From Winogradskya humida (GTDB taxonomy: Bacteria > Actinomycetota > Actinomycetes > Mycobacteriales > Micromonosporaceae), in the NCBI RefSeq assembly GCF_016862215.1, contig NZ_BOMN01000040.1:62001-126000 (forward strand): a DNA stretch of 64,000 nt, written 5' to 3'. The notes below the pieces were generated by a model. The model ran no database searches and was not told where the DNA came from. It saw nothing but the letters and a program-made list of their open reading frames with translations. Both the position numbers and the translations under genes were made by a program. The stretch's first letter is position 1, and every line of letters starts with the position of its first letter. Positions 24,590 through 34,364 of this stretch are shown one piece after another.

Positions 24590-25981
24590 ATGAGGGCGGG
24601 TGGCGGGGTGAGCAGCGACGAACTGACAGCGGCGGAGATTGCCCGGCTAGCCGATGTGGGCCGGGCTGCGGTATCGAACTGGCGTAAACGCCACGCCGAC
24701 TTTCCGCAGCCGGTCGGTGGACCGGCTAATAGCCCCACCTTCGACCGTGAGGAGGTCGAGCGATGGCTGACCGCAAACGGTCGCGCTATCCCCGACGGCT
24801 CCACCACCAGAAACACCACGGTCCCTAGAGACGGCGATGTCCTCGCGCGGCTGCTCCGCTCGCTGTTGCCTGAAGGCTGCGCCATCCTCGACCCCGGGAG
24901 CGGAACCACCGAGCTGCCGCACCAACGACTCGGCAGTGCCGGTGCGGTCATGTGTATTGCACCGCATGAGGCGCCGCCCGCAGGTGCTCCGGTGGGAGAG
25001 TTCGGCCCACCCGGCCGCAACGACGCCGCCCTGGCTTGGGTTCAGATCTGCCTCGCGTACACCACCGAGGGCGGGACCGCCGTCGTAGCCGTGCCGTTTT
25101 CTGCGGCCGTGCGCACGTCGGGTCGGCGCATCCGTGTTGAGTTGCTCCGCGCAGGCGTGCTGCGACAGGTCGTCGGCCTGCCTGAGCTACCCGGCGGCCC
25201 GTGGCAAATCTGGGTGCTAACCCGACCGAGCGCACGGCCCTCCTACCAGGTACGGATGGTCGACCTATCCGACCACCCACTCGCAGAACTGCCGAGCTCG
25301 GCAGCCGACTGGGACGCCGTTTACGCCGACGAGTTGCGCACCCGGATCGTGCCGTCGATCGAGTTGCTTGACGAAGATGTGCTCTTGGTGCCGTCCGGGC
25401 ACGTCGTCGGTGAAACCTTGGACGTCAGACCTCAACTCGAAGCGGCCCGCGCCTCTTACACCGATCTAGTCACCCGGCTTGCACGGCAAGCACCCCAGCC
25501 GGCAGAAACCGAGGTCGCGTCGTCGTGGCCGCTGGTCACCGTCGTTGAACTGATGCGTACCGGGGCACTCGCCATCTCCCGGGGAAAAGCGGAGGCCGGC
25601 GATGTGCTGGTGCGGGCCGCGCATGGCGAATTCACACCGGTGGTGGCGAGTGAGACGACCGATGACACGTCCGGCGCGACCGTCCTGCGCTGCCAACCTG
25701 ACGTACTTGACTCGTACTTCCTGGCCGGATTCCTCCGCTCGGAGATCAACCGCCGTCAGGCGGCGGGCACGTCGGGTGGCACCTTCCGGCTGGACGTCAA
25801 ACGCGCCCGCGTGCCACGCATGCCGCTGTCTGAACAACGCCGATATGGTGATGCGTTCCGCGAGCTGATGGCCTTCGACGCCGCCGCAACTGCGGTCGCG
25901 CACGCGGCGCAGGAAGTCACCTGGACTGCCGTGCAGGGCCTGACCAACGGAACCTTCGCACCGCCTTTGCAAGGAAAGTGA
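24590..25981 (+). CDS. HTH / degenerate N6-adenine methylase / HsdS-like fusion
   Basis: A protein of about 463 residues. Residues 12-62 form a MerR/excisionase-like helix-turn-helix (IARLADVGRAAVSNWRKR, FDREEVERWL). Then comes the skeleton of an N6 methylase: motif I ILDPGSGTTE is present and the VVAVPFSAAV and VVGLPELPGGPW strands match HsdM, but the NPPF catalytic motif is replaced by FGPPGRND. The last ~150 residues look like half of an HsdS specificity subunit (GDVLVRAAHG, YFLAGFLRSEIN, RVPRMPLSEQRRYG). It is probably a catalytically dead, DNA-recognising companion of the R-M system. The start is uncertain (24506 to 24608 possible); 24506 lies inside the operator. Confidence 0.78.
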   Translation: MRAGGGVSSDELTAAEIARLADVGRAAVSNWRKRHADFPQPVGGPANSPTFDREEVERWLTANGRAIPDGSTTRNTTVPRDGDVLARLLRSLLPEGCAILDPGSGTTELPHQRLGSAGAVMCIAPHEAPPAGAPVGEFGPPGRNDAALAWVQICLAYTTEGGTAVVAVPFSAAVRTSGRRIRVELLRAGVLRQVVGLPELPGGPWQIWVLTRPSARPSYQVRMVDLSDHPLAELPSSAADWDAVYADELRTRIVPSIELLDEDVLLVPSGHVVGETLDVRPQLEAARASYTDLVTRLARQAPQPAETEVASSWPLVTVVELMRTGALAISRGKAEAGDVLVRAAHGEFTPVVASETTDDTSGATVLRCQPDVLDSYFLAGFLRSEINRRQAAGTSGGTFRLDVKRARVPRMPLSEQRRYGDAFRELMAFDAAATAVAHAAQEVTWTAVQGLTNGTFAPPLQGK

Positions 25982-25990
25982 GCATCTGAC

Positions 25991-27961
25991 GTGAGCAGCA
26001 CACACCAGAATCTGGCCGGTTTCATCTGGTCGGTCGCCGACCTGCTGCGCGGCGACTACAAGCAGTCGGAGTACGGCAAGGTCATCCTGCCGCTGACCGT
26101 GCTACGGCGTCTCGACTGCGTGATGGCGCCGACCCGGCAGGACGTCTGGGACCGCGACGCGAGGCTGACGATGACGAACAAGGACCAAATGCTGCGGATC
26201 GCCGCGAAGCTGCCGTTCTACAACACGTCGAAACAGGACTTCAGCACCATCGCCTCGTCCGCGCCGGATGTCACGCGCAACCTCGTCGACTACATCAACG
26301 GCTTCTCGCCCAACGCTCGCGAGATCATCGACAAGTACGAGTTCTACACACAGATCGACAAACTTGCCTCAGCCAAGCTGATCTATCCGGTGGTCCAAAA
26401 GTTCCGCGACGTCGACCTCAGCCCCGACAAAGTCGACAACCACCAGATGGGGTACGTCTTCGAGGAGCTGATCCGCCGCTTCTCGGAAATTTCCAACGAG
26501 ACCGCCGGCGAGCACTTCACGCCGCGCGAAGTCATCAAGCTAATGGTCAACCTGCTAATCGGGCCTGACAGCGCACACCTCACCGAGCCCGGCCAGGTCA
26601 TTAACATCCTCGACCCAGCCTGCGGCACTGGCGGCATGCTGTCGGCCGCCGAGGACGTCGTAACCTCACTGAACCCGAATGCGACAGTGCACCTGTTCGG
26701 CCAGGAGCTGAACGCCGAGTCCTACGCCATCTGCCGGTCCGACATGATGCTCAAGGGCCAAGAAGCGTCCAACATACATCTCGGCAACTCGTTCAGCGAC
26801 GACGGCCATCAGGACCAGCGATTCGACTACATGCTGGCCAACCCGCCATTCGGCGTGGAGTGGAAGAAAGTCAAGGAAAAGGTCGACGAGGAGGCGGAAC
26901 TAGGCTTCGCTGGTCGGTTCGGGGCGGGGCTGCCGCGCATCAACGACGGTTCGCTCCTCTTCCTGCAGCATATGATCTCGAAGATGGAACGGCCGGAGAA
27001 CGGCGGCGCCCGCATCGCCATCGTCTTCAACGGCTCGCCGCTGTTCACCGGAGCCGCCGAATCCGGCGAGTCGAACATCCGCCGCTGGATCCTCGAGAAC
27101 GACCTGCTCGAGGGCATCGTCGGCCTACCCGATCAGCTCTTCTATAACACCGGAATCTCCACCTACTTCTGGATCCTATCCAACCGCAAGGACTCAAATC
27201 TCAAGAGCAAGGTCATACTGTTGGACGCTCGCGACCAGTGGCAGAAGATGCCCAAGAGCCTCGGCGACAAGCGCAAAAGGATTGGCGATGACCACATCGC
27301 TCACATCACCAGGATTTACGGCAACGCACTGAGCATCGCGGCCGATGCCAGTCACCCTGACCACGCCAGAGTCAAAATCTTCGCCACTAATGACTTCGGC
27401 TACCGGCGCATCACCGTTGAGCGCCCGCTGAAACTCCGCTTCGAGATCACCGAGGACACCCTCGCTGCCCTCGCGCACAACAAGACCCTTGCCAAGTACG
27501 ACTACCGCGACGCGCTGATTGGCGCCTTCAAATCCTTAACGGGCACGGTGTGGCTCACGAAAACCGCCGCCAAGGACGCGCTGCTATCCGCCGCTGTCGA
27601 AATCGGAACGGTCTGGCCTTCCGCAGCGCCGTTTTCTAAAGCCATCTGGTCATGCATCTCAGTCAGCGACCCCGAAGGCGAACTGCAAATCGTCAAGGGC
27701 CAGCCCGAACCAGACGCAGACCTGCGCGACTTCGAGAACGTGCCGCTCGACGAGGACATCAACGATTACTTCAAGCGTGAGGTTCTACCACACGTCCCGG
27801 ACGCATGGATTGACGAGACCAAGACCAAGATCGGGTATGAGATCCCGTTCACCCGCCACTTTTACGTCTACAAACCGCCGAGGCCCCTCGTCGAAATCGA
27901 CACGGAAATCCGCACTCTCGAGTCCCAGATTCAGGCCCTGCTGTCCGAGGTGACCTCGTGA
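25991..27961 (+). CDS. hsdM: Type I restriction-modification system, methyltransferase subunit HsdM
   Basis: The 656-residue modification subunit has the N-terminal HsdM helical domain (LAGFIWSVADLLRGDY, ILPLTVLRRLDCV), motif I LDPACGTGGML, the catalytic NPPFGVEW, and the post-catalytic strands IAIVFNGSPLF and LEGIVGLPDQLFYNTGI. All key residues are present, so it should methylate adenine together with HsdS. The GTG start at 25991 follows AAGGAAAG. It is 9 bp after the HTH fusion and overlaps hsdS by 4 bp (GTGA), forming a four-gene operon. Confidence 0.96.
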   Translation: MSSTHQNLAGFIWSVADLLRGDYKQSEYGKVILPLTVLRRLDCVMAPTRQDVWDRDARLTMTNKDQMLRIAAKLPFYNTSKQDFSTIASSAPDVTRNLVDYINGFSPNAREIIDKYEFYTQIDKLASAKLIYPVVQKFRDVDLSPDKVDNHQMGYVFEELIRRFSEISNETAGEHFTPREVIKLMVNLLIGPDSAHLTEPGQVINILDPACGTGGMLSAAEDVVTSLNPNATVHLFGQELNAESYAICRSDMMLKGQEASNIHLGNSFSDDGHQDQRFDYMLANPPFGVEWKKVKEKVDEEAELGFAGRFGAGLPRINDGSLLFLQHMISKMERPENGGARIAIVFNGSPLFTGAAESGESNIRRWILENDLLEGIVGLPDQLFYNTGISTYFWILSNRKDSNLKSKVILLDARDQWQKMPKSLGDKRKRIGDDHIAHITRIYGNALSIAADASHPDHARVKIFATNDFGYRRITVERPLKLRFEITEDTLAALAHNKTLAKYDYRDALIGAFKSLTGTVWLTKTAAKDALLSAAVEIGTVWPSAAPFSKAIWSCISVSDPEGELQIVKGQPEPDADLRDFENVPLDEDINDYFKREVLPHVPDAWIDETKTKIGYEIPFTRHFYVYKPPRPLVEIDTEIRTLESQIQALLSEVTS

Positions 27962-29226
27962 GTCAAATCTTCGACGAGCAGTTGCCCGCCGGTTGGAGAA
28001 CGTCACGACTCAAGCACGTAACTAGTCTCTTGAATCGAGGCAGTGCGCCGAATTATGTCGAAGTCGGCGAGGTGCGAGCGATCAGCCAAGCGGCCAACCA
28101 GGGGGGTGGTCTCGATTGGTCACGGACCAGATACCACTCATTCGTCGGAAGTGTCAGAAATCTCAAAGGAAATCTCCGACCCGACGATGTCCTGATTAAC
28201 TCGACAGGAACCGGAACGCTCGGTCGCATCGGATTCTTCGAGGGCGGTCCAGACGAGTTACCTTGCATGGCGGATAGCCATGTTACTATCGCCCGCTTCG
28301 CCGGCGATGAAGTTTATCCCCGCTTTGGTTACTACTGGCTTTCCTGCCAGCCTTTCCAGGACTTCATCTATGCAGCCCTGATCGTCGGTGCGACAAATCA
28401 AATTGAACTCAACCGTGATCGGCTTGCCGATGCGCCGATTCCCTTGCCGAGGTGGGACGAACAGCGCCGAATCGCCGATTTTCTCGACGCCGAAACCACC
28501 CGTATAGACAGCCTTATCCAAGCGCGGACCAGACAAAACGGCCTCGCCATTGAGCTTTTGCATCGGTCGGCTTCTGAACTCACCGGACGAGTAGACCTAA
28601 AGGCGGACCCGCGGCGAACGAGCTTAAGGAGAATGATCGTAAGCGCCAAAACCGGGGCAACTCCTGAGGAGCTTCATCCGGCGGTTTCAATAGACGACTC
28701 GCTAATACCGTGGTATACGCCCGCTGCCCTAGACGGATTAATGCAAATGAATGATGCTGACAGGTTTGTCGACTTACCCACCTACCGGATCGCGCCCAAG
28801 TTTTCAGCCGGTTCAGTCGTTATCGTTGGGATTGGTGAGTCGTTGGGGAAAGTGGGCTACCTAGACCATGATGCTACCGGGAACCAGCAATTGACTGCAC
28901 TCGTCGCCAATCGTCGAGTTGTGCCAAGATTCCTAGCGTGGCAGCTCTGGGCGGCCCAGAGTGAGGTCCGGTCCTGGGCTCAGTATTCTCGTATTCGAAT
29001 AATCAATAACGACACCCTGAAGTCTTTTCCTATGTGGCTTCCCGAATTTTCCCGCCAAATGCAGATCGTAGACGATCTAGACCAACGGCGAGACTACGTC
29101 CTTCAAGTCGGGAAGTTGACGGCGAAGTTCGTAGAATTAGCGAGAGAGCGGCGGCAGGCGCTCATAGCGGCAGCGGTGACCGGACAACTGGATGTGACTA
29201 CGAGCCGGGGGGCGGATCTGTCATGA
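27958..29226 (+). CDS. hsdS: Type I restriction-modification system, specificity subunit HsdS
   Basis: A 422-residue specificity subunit with two target-recognition domains, each followed by a conserved coiled-coil region. The first repeat ends in IPLPRWDEQRRIADFLDAET, and the second has FPMWLPEFSRQMQIVDDLDQ, then ARERRQALIAAAVTGQLDV. The recognition domains are more AT-rich than the flanking hsdM/hsdR, as expected for segments exchanged by recombination. It starts at GTG 27958 within the hsdM stop and ends overlapping hsdR by 4 bp. The target sequence cannot be inferred here. Confidence 0.95.
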   Translation: MSQIFDEQLPAGWRTSRLKHVTSLLNRGSAPNYVEVGEVRAISQAANQGGGLDWSRTRYHSFVGSVRNLKGNLRPDDVLINSTGTGTLGRIGFFEGGPDELPCMADSHVTIARFAGDEVYPRFGYYWLSCQPFQDFIYAALIVGATNQIELNRDRLADAPIPLPRWDEQRRIADFLDAETTRIDSLIQARTRQNGLAIELLHRSASELTGRVDLKADPRRTSLRRMIVSAKTGATPEELHPAVSIDDSLIPWYTPAALDGLMQMNDADRFVDLPTYRIAPKFSAGSVVIVGIGESLGKVGYLDHDATGNQQLTALVANRRVVPRFLAWQLWAAQSEVRSWAQYSRIRIINNDTLKSFPMWLPEFSRQMQIVDDLDQRRDYVLQVGKLTAKFVELARERRQALIAAAVTGQLDVTTSRGADLS

Positions 29227-32200
29227 GTTCCGAGGTCTACAAAGAAATGACGTTCGAGGCGGCCATCGAGTCCGAGTTGGTCGACTCTCTGGGCTGGGAC
29301 AGAGGGTTGCAGAACGGCTACCGGTCCGAGCTCGGGTTGGACGTCGGCGAGCTTAAGACCTTCCTCGGGAAGACTCAGCAGCGGGCGCTCGACAAGTTGG
29401 AGGCGGCCTACGGTGACCGAGAGACCGCTCGCGCCGAGCTGGCGAAACGCGTCGCCACCGAAATCGACAAGCGCGGCGCCTTGGACGTGCTACGCAATGG
29501 CGTCAAGGATCGTGGCGTTACCGTCCAGCTTTGCTACTTCAGGCCCGGTCACACCCTGGCGGCGGGTGCGCTCGACGACTACCACGCAAACCGGCTCACC
29601 GTGGTCCGGCAACTGCGCTACTCGGCAAAGACGCAGGACGAACTTGACCTGACGCTCTTCGTCAACGGGATCCCGATAGCGACGGCGGAGCTAAAAAACA
29701 CGCTCACCAACCAGGCCGTCGACGACGCGATTAAGCAGTACCGCGAGACGCGCGATCCGAAGGAACTTATCTTCGCGCGGCGTACCCTCGTGCATTTTGC
29801 TGTTGATCCGCACCTGGCGTTCCTGACGACGCGCTTGGCTGGCGCGGACACCCGGTTTCTGCCGTTCAACGTCGGAACGCACGGCCCAGGACGTTCCGGT
29901 GGCGCCGGTAACCCGCCCGCCCAGGACGACGGCTATCAGACCTCCTACCTGTGGCGGCAGGTGTGGCAGCGTGACAACTTCCTCGACCTGCTGCACCGGT
30001 TCGTGCACGTCGAAGTGCCGAAGAAGGGCCAAGCCAACCCGCACACCAGCCCGATGGTGTTCCCGCGTTTCCACCAGTGGCATGCGGTGCAGCAGATGAC
30101 CGGGCATGCGATGCGCGAGGGCGCCGGGCACAACTACCTGATCGAGCACTCGGCCGGTTCCGGCAAGTCAAACACGATCGCCTGGCTGGCACATCGGCTG
30201 TCCACGCTGCACGATCTCGCGAACAAGCCGGTCTTCGACAAGGTCATCGTCATCACCGACCGGGTTGTGCTGGACCGGCAGTTGCAGCACACGATCTACC
30301 AGTTCGACCACGTCGCCGGGGTGGTCAAGAAGATCGACGAGGACGCGCAGCAGCTCGCCGACGCGCTGACCGGTGCTACCGCCCGGGTCGTCATCACGAC
30401 CCTGCAAAAGTTTCCGTTCATCCTCGACAAGGTTGCGCAACTGGCAGACCGGCACTACGCGGTGATCATCGACGAGGCGCACTCGTCGCAGTCCGGAGAA
30501 TCCGCGAACGCCCTCAAGAAGGCGCTCGGCCGGCTCGGCTCCGACGACATTGACGACGAGGGTGACCCGCTCACCGCGTCGGCGCTGGCCCGTGGCAAGC
30601 ACGCGAACCTCTCCTATTTCGGGTTCACCGCCACGCCGAAGCAGAAGACCCTCGAAATCTTCGGCACCCTAAACCCGGACACCGGCAAGATGGAGCCGTT
30701 CCACGTCTACTCGATGCGCCAGGCCATCGAGGAGGGCTACATCCTCGACGTGCTGCGCAACTACATCACCTACGAAGCCCGGTGGCGCCTCGCTAACGCC
30801 GCCGTAGAAGCCGCCGAGTCCGCCGATCCCGAGGTCGACCCTCGGAAGGCCAAAGCGAAACTGGTACGCGCCGCCGAGCTGCACCCCGAGTCGCAGGACC
30901 AGCGCGCTCAGATCATCGTCGACCACTTCCGCAGCGAGGTCGCCGACCGTATCGGCGGGCGCGCCAAGGCCATGGTGGTGACCCGCTCCCGCGAGCACGC
31001 ACTGAAGCTTTACCAGGCGATGCGCCGCTACATCGACAAGCGCGGGCTGACCGACTGCACGCCGCTGGTCGCGTTCTCCGGAACGCTGACGCTCAACGAC
31101 ATCGACTACACCGAACCGCGCCTCAACGCGATCTCCGAGGCGGCGCTGCCGGACGCGTTCGCGTACACCAAGGTCGACGACCCGCAGGCCGCAGCCCGTA
31201 AACAGACCGAGTACCGCATCCTGGTCGTGGCCGAGAAGTATCAGACCGGCTTCGACCAGCCATTGCTGACGGCAATGTATGTGGACAAACTGCTGAGCGG
31301 CGTCGCGGCGGTGCAGACGCTGTCCCGGCTCAACCGCACCCATCCGGCGAAGACGCAGGACGATGTTTTCGTGCTGGATTTCGCGAACAAGGCTGAGGAC
31401 GTGCAGAAGGCGTTCAAGCCGTACTTCGAGACCACGATCACCGAACCGACCGACCCGAACCTGCTCTACGACAAGCAGCGCGACGTCCTGGATCACCAGC
31501 TGATCGTGGATAGCGAGATGGACGGCTTCGTTGCAGCCTTGTTCAGCGCCGACGACCCGGCCGCGACTGCGAAACAGCAGCAGCGGGCACACGCCGAGCT
31601 CAACCGGTGGCTGGAACCCGCGGTCGACCGGTTCAAGGCCCTCACTGACGTGGACCGCGACCAGGCCGAGACCTTCCGATCCGAGGTCAGCGACTACGTC
31701 CGGGCGTACGGGTTCCTCGCCCAGGTCATCGGATTCGCCGATCCCGACCTGGAGAAGCTCTATCAGTACTGCCGGTTCCTCACCCGGCGCCTGCCCCGCG
31801 AGCGCGGCGCCGGCGTGGACATCGGCGACACCACCCTGAGCCACCTGCGCGTCAAGAAGGTCGCTGAGGAGGACCTGTCGTTGAAACCCTCCGGTGAACA
31901 GCTCATCGCGGGATTCGCCGCAGTGGCTGGCCCCCCACGTGAGATCGAGGAAGTACCGCTCAGCGAGGTCATCCAGGACCTCAACGAACGATTCGGGTAC
32001 GACCTATCCACCTCCGACCAGATCCTCATCGCGCAGCAGATCATCACGCTGGCCGAGGACGAGAAGATGCAACAGGTGGCACTGCACAACGACATCGACA
32101 AGTTCGCCCAGGTCGCCGACCCGGAGCTGGACAACATCGTGGCCCGCAACCACGAGCGGAACACGACGTTCGTCAACCGATACTTCGATGACGCCGACTT

Positions 32201-32336
32201 CCAGGACATCGTGCGGTCCGAGGCCCGGCGTCGCGCCTACCGTCTGATTCAGAACCCGGCCCGGACCGAAGCGCTACGGCAGCTACGTGCCCAGGCTCAG
32301 CGAAACACCGACAGCGCCGAATCCGACGATTCCTAA
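29223..32336 (+). CDS. hsdR: Type I restriction-modification system, restriction subunit HsdR
   Basis: A 1037-residue translocating endonuclease. The N-terminal PD-(D/E)xK nuclease includes LDLTLFVNGIPIATAELKN. The superfamily 2 motor follows, with Walker A HSAGSGKSNTIAWL, Walker B DEAHSSQSG, motif III YFGFTATP, and the late helicase motifs EKYQTGFDQP and LSRLNRTHPAKTQDD. The C-terminal helical region should bind HsdM. ATG 29223 overlaps the hsdS stop (ATGA); the frame extends upstream but inside hsdS. It appears complete and active. Confidence 0.95.
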   Translation: MSSEVYKEMTFEAAIESELVDSLGWDRGLQNGYRSELGLDVGELKTFLGKTQQRALDKLEAAYGDRETARAELAKRVATEIDKRGALDVLRNGVKDRGVTVQLCYFRPGHTLAAGALDDYHANRLTVVRQLRYSAKTQDELDLTLFVNGIPIATAELKNTLTNQAVDDAIKQYRETRDPKELIFARRTLVHFAVDPHLAFLTTRLAGADTRFLPFNVGTHGPGRSGGAGNPPAQDDGYQTSYLWRQVWQRDNFLDLLHRFVHVEVPKKGQANPHTSPMVFPRFHQWHAVQQMTGHAMREGAGHNYLIEHSAGSGKSNTIAWLAHRLSTLHDLANKPVFDKVIVITDRVVLDRQLQHTIYQFDHVAGVVKKIDEDAQQLADALTGATARVVITTLQKFPFILDKVAQLADRHYAVIIDEAHSSQSGESANALKKALGRLGSDDIDDEGDPLTASALARGKHANLSYFGFTATPKQKTLEIFGTLNPDTGKMEPFHVYSMRQAIEEGYILDVLRNYITYEARWRLANAAVEAAESADPEVDPRKAKAKLVRAAELHPESQDQRAQIIVDHFRSEVADRIGGRAKAMVVTRSREHALKLYQAMRRYIDKRGLTDCTPLVAFSGTLTLNDIDYTEPRLNAISEAALPDAFAYTKVDDPQAAARKQTEYRILVVAEKYQTGFDQPLLTAMYVDKLLSGVAAVQTLSRLNRTHPAKTQDDVFVLDFANKAEDVQKAFKPYFETTITEPTDPNLLYDKQRDVLDHQLIVDSEMDGFVAALFSADDPAATAKQQQRAHAELNRWLEPAVDRFKALTDVDRDQAETFRSEVSDYVRAYGFLAQVIGFADPDLEKLYQYCRFLTRRLPRERGAGVDIGDTTLSHLRVKKVAEEDLSLKPSGEQLIAGFAAVAGPPREIEEVPLSEVIQDLNERFGYDLSTSDQILIAQQIITLAEDEKMQQVALHNDIDKFAQVADPELDNIVARNHERNTTFVNRYFDDADFQDIVRSEARRRAYRLIQNPARTEALRQLRAQAQRNTDSAESDDS

Positions 32337-32426
32337 GCCAGCGCAGGTCGGCGTGTGGATCGGCATGCAGAGCGACAGGCGTGCAGGAGCCTCCGATGTT
32401 GACCGTCGTGAGACAGTGGACACCCG

Positions 32427-33959
32427 GTGACACGGGCCGAGCAGGAGACGGGCGTGGACGAAGACTGGGTACTGGCGGGCCGTTACAGAGTCGGCGGCCC
32501 GATCGGCAGCGGCGGTATGGGACATGTCTGGGCCGCACATGACCTGCAACTTGACCGCGATGTCGCCGTCAAGATCATGCATCAGCCCACTCCACCGGCC
32601 GGCACGCCCGAGACCGAGGAGTTGGCGGCGGCAGGCGCCGCCGACCGCGAGCGTTTCCTCCGGGAAATCCGCACCACCGCCCGACTCGAGCTTCCTGGCG
32701 TTCCCGCTGTCTACGACGTTGGGGTCGACCCTACAGATGACCGGCTCTTCCTCGTCATGCAGCTCATCCACGGCTCGACCCTGGATGACCTCATCGTTGG
32801 CTTCGACACCGACGAACCGGCACCCCTGTCGTGGTGCACTGCGGTGGCGGCGCAGGCGGCTGCCACCCTGGCTGATGTGCACCGGGTCGACATTGTGCAC
32901 CGCGACATCAAACCGTCCAACATGATGGTGCACACCGACGGTCAGGTGAAGATACTCGACTTCGGTGTCGCCCTTCTGCAAGGCGCACATGCGCTGCCGA
33001 AACTCACCCAGCTCGGCATGACCGTGGGCAGCCCCGCCTATATGTCCCGCGAGCAGATCCTCGGCAATCCGGTAGGGCCGCCCAGCGACATCTACGCCCT
33101 TGGGTGCGTCCTGTACGAGATGCTGACCGGCTGTACGCCGTTCACTGAATCGAACAGCCGCTCCTTCCGCGACCACCACGTCAACACCGCACCGCCGTCG
33201 CTGCGTCTGGGCCGCCGCCCTGACGTCCCCGCCGCGCTCGACGATCTCGTCCTCGCGATGCTTGCCAAGGCTCCGGCCGGCCGGCCGAGTGCAGCCAACG
33301 TCTACGAGGCATTGCTACCCCTCGCGCAGGCCGTCGAGGGGCCTGTCGACGACCGTGACCCGCGACGCCCGTTCCTGCGACCCTTGGCGCCGCGAAAGCC
33401 GCGCAACACAACCCCTCGTGCCCGGACAGTCCCGATGACGGTCGACGAGGCCATCGACGCCATCGAGCAAAGCGCCGCCCTGGCTGAAGAAGACCAGCTA
33501 CACGCTGCCATTGATCTGCTAGACGAGGCGGTCGCCCGCCCCACCGGACATCCGGCAGCCGACGTCGAGGTTAAGCTTCAACTTGGAACGTTCCTACATC
33601 TCGCCGAGGAGCACACCCGCGCTGCCGCGGTCCTGGACGAGGTGATATCTCAGCTCGGCGACGACGACCGGGCTGCCGAGCTTCGCTACGAGGCAGGCGT
33701 CAGCTACGCCGCGAGCGGCGAACTCGATACCGCTGTGCATTATTTGACCGCCGCACTCGCAGATGCCGGCATCGAGGACACCTTCCGCCGCGACGCGTCG
33801 TATCAGCTGGGGATGCTGCTGCCAGCAGTCGGCCGGGTAGCCGACGGCGTACGGCTGCTGGAATCGCTGCGGCCTCAGTTGGTTGCTGAGTTCGGTGCTG
33901 AATCTGTGCACGTCAGATCCTTGGATCGACGTATCGCCCAGATGAAAAAGTCGCCGTAG
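32427..33959 (+). CDS. Soluble serine/threonine kinase with C-terminal TPR-like repeats
   Basis: A 510-residue protein with a full kinase domain at about 18-305: Gly-rich loop IGSGGMGHVW, VAVKIM lysine, HRDIKPSNMMV, DFGVALL, and an activation segment ending in GSPAYMSREQ. No transmembrane helix follows. Instead about 160 residues of TPR-like helices (DEAIDAIEQSAALAEEDQL, AELRYEAGVSYAASGELDTA) occupy the C-terminus. It starts at GTG 32427, about 90 bp after hsdR, and may be read from the same transcript. As the last cargo gene before the att-like boundary it could control or accompany the R-M locus (inference). Confidence 0.88.
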   Translation: MTRAEQETGVDEDWVLAGRYRVGGPIGSGGMGHVWAAHDLQLDRDVAVKIMHQPTPPAGTPETEELAAAGAADRERFLREIRTTARLELPGVPAVYDVGVDPTDDRLFLVMQLIHGSTLDDLIVGFDTDEPAPLSWCTAVAAQAAATLADVHRVDIVHRDIKPSNMMVHTDGQVKILDFGVALLQGAHALPKLTQLGMTVGSPAYMSREQILGNPVGPPSDIYALGCVLYEMLTGCTPFTESNSRSFRDHHVNTAPPSLRLGRRPDVPAALDDLVLAMLAKAPAGRPSAANVYEALLPLAQAVEGPVDDRDPRRPFLRPLAPRKPRNTTPRARTVPMTVDEAIDAIEQSAALAEEDQLHAAIDLLDEAVARPTGHPAADVEVKLQLGTFLHLAEEHTRAAAVLDEVISQLGDDDRAAELRYEAGVSYAASGELDTAVHYLTAALADAGIEDTFRRDASYQLGMLLPAVGRVADGVRLLESLRPQLVAEFGAESVHVRSLDRRIAQMKKSP

Positions 33960-34057
33960 CGTCAGGACCGGAGTGCCATGTGCCCGCGACTTCAGCTTGT
34001 ACCTCTGGTGGGAACCTCCTCAAGATCAACTGATTGCATGCCAGACGCGCGGCTCCC

Positions 34058-34243
34058 TCAGCGAGTTCGCCAATCCTCGTGGGGTCCGACGGTGTGGTTA
34101 CCGCCGGCCCACGTCAATCCGCAAACCGGACATTTGACGAACCAGTCGTCGCCGCCCTTCTGATATTCGATGTTGCCCTTCTGGCCGGTTCCTGGGCAGT
34201 TCCGTTCCGACGCGTCGGTTGCCGAGTCCACGCTTTTCCTCAC
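34058..34243 (-). CDS. Small zinc-ribbon-like protein
   Basis: A 61-residue protein with Cys pairs NCPGTG and KCPVCGLTW separated by about 20 residues, then GGNHTVGPHEDW, so it probably binds one zinc ion. Similar small proteins with a CPG(T/S)GQ start are common in actinomycete mobile regions; their role is unknown. The GTG start has no clear ribosome-binding site. It lies between the kinase gene and the att-like site at 34.34 kb. The flanks 33960-34057 and 34244-34340 show nothing more. Confidence 0.55.
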   Translation of the reverse strand: MRKSVDSATDASERNCPGTGQKGNIEYQKGGDDWFVKCPVCGLTWAGGNHTVGPHEDWRTR

Positions 34244-34340
34244 TGATCGTTGATTGAGGGGATCGCGTGCAGAGATGCCGGAGCACGCGACTCGGATGCT
34301 ACCGCCGACGCATGCTTACTCGACGGCGCGGCCTCCGGGA

Positions 34341-34364
34341 GGTTGAGTCCCTTTGGCGAGTCAA
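34341..34364 (+). other. Degenerate internal att-like site
   Basis: GGTTGAGTCCCTTTGGCGAG followed by TCAA aligns with the att core segment around GGTTCGAGTCCCTTCGGGCG at roughly 19 of 26 positions with small gaps. It stands in the same place relative to a terminator and an integrase 3' end as attL does. The interpretation as a decayed junction between two tandem elements is inference. Confidence 0.5.

Larger units (their letters stand above)
19676..34364. mobile_element. Left integrated element (element A), integrase lost
   Basis: Bounded on the left by the tRNA-Arg att site and on the right by a degenerate att-like copy at 34341-34364. It starts with a terminator and the last ~25 codons of an integrase homologous to the intact one at 34518. 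Its cargo is a kinase pair, a DUF6119-like gene, an HTH/pseudo-methylase fusion, a type I R-M system and a second kinase. No replication, conjugation or intact integrase gene is visible, so it is probably a fixed or trans-mobilised defence island. Confidence 0.65.
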
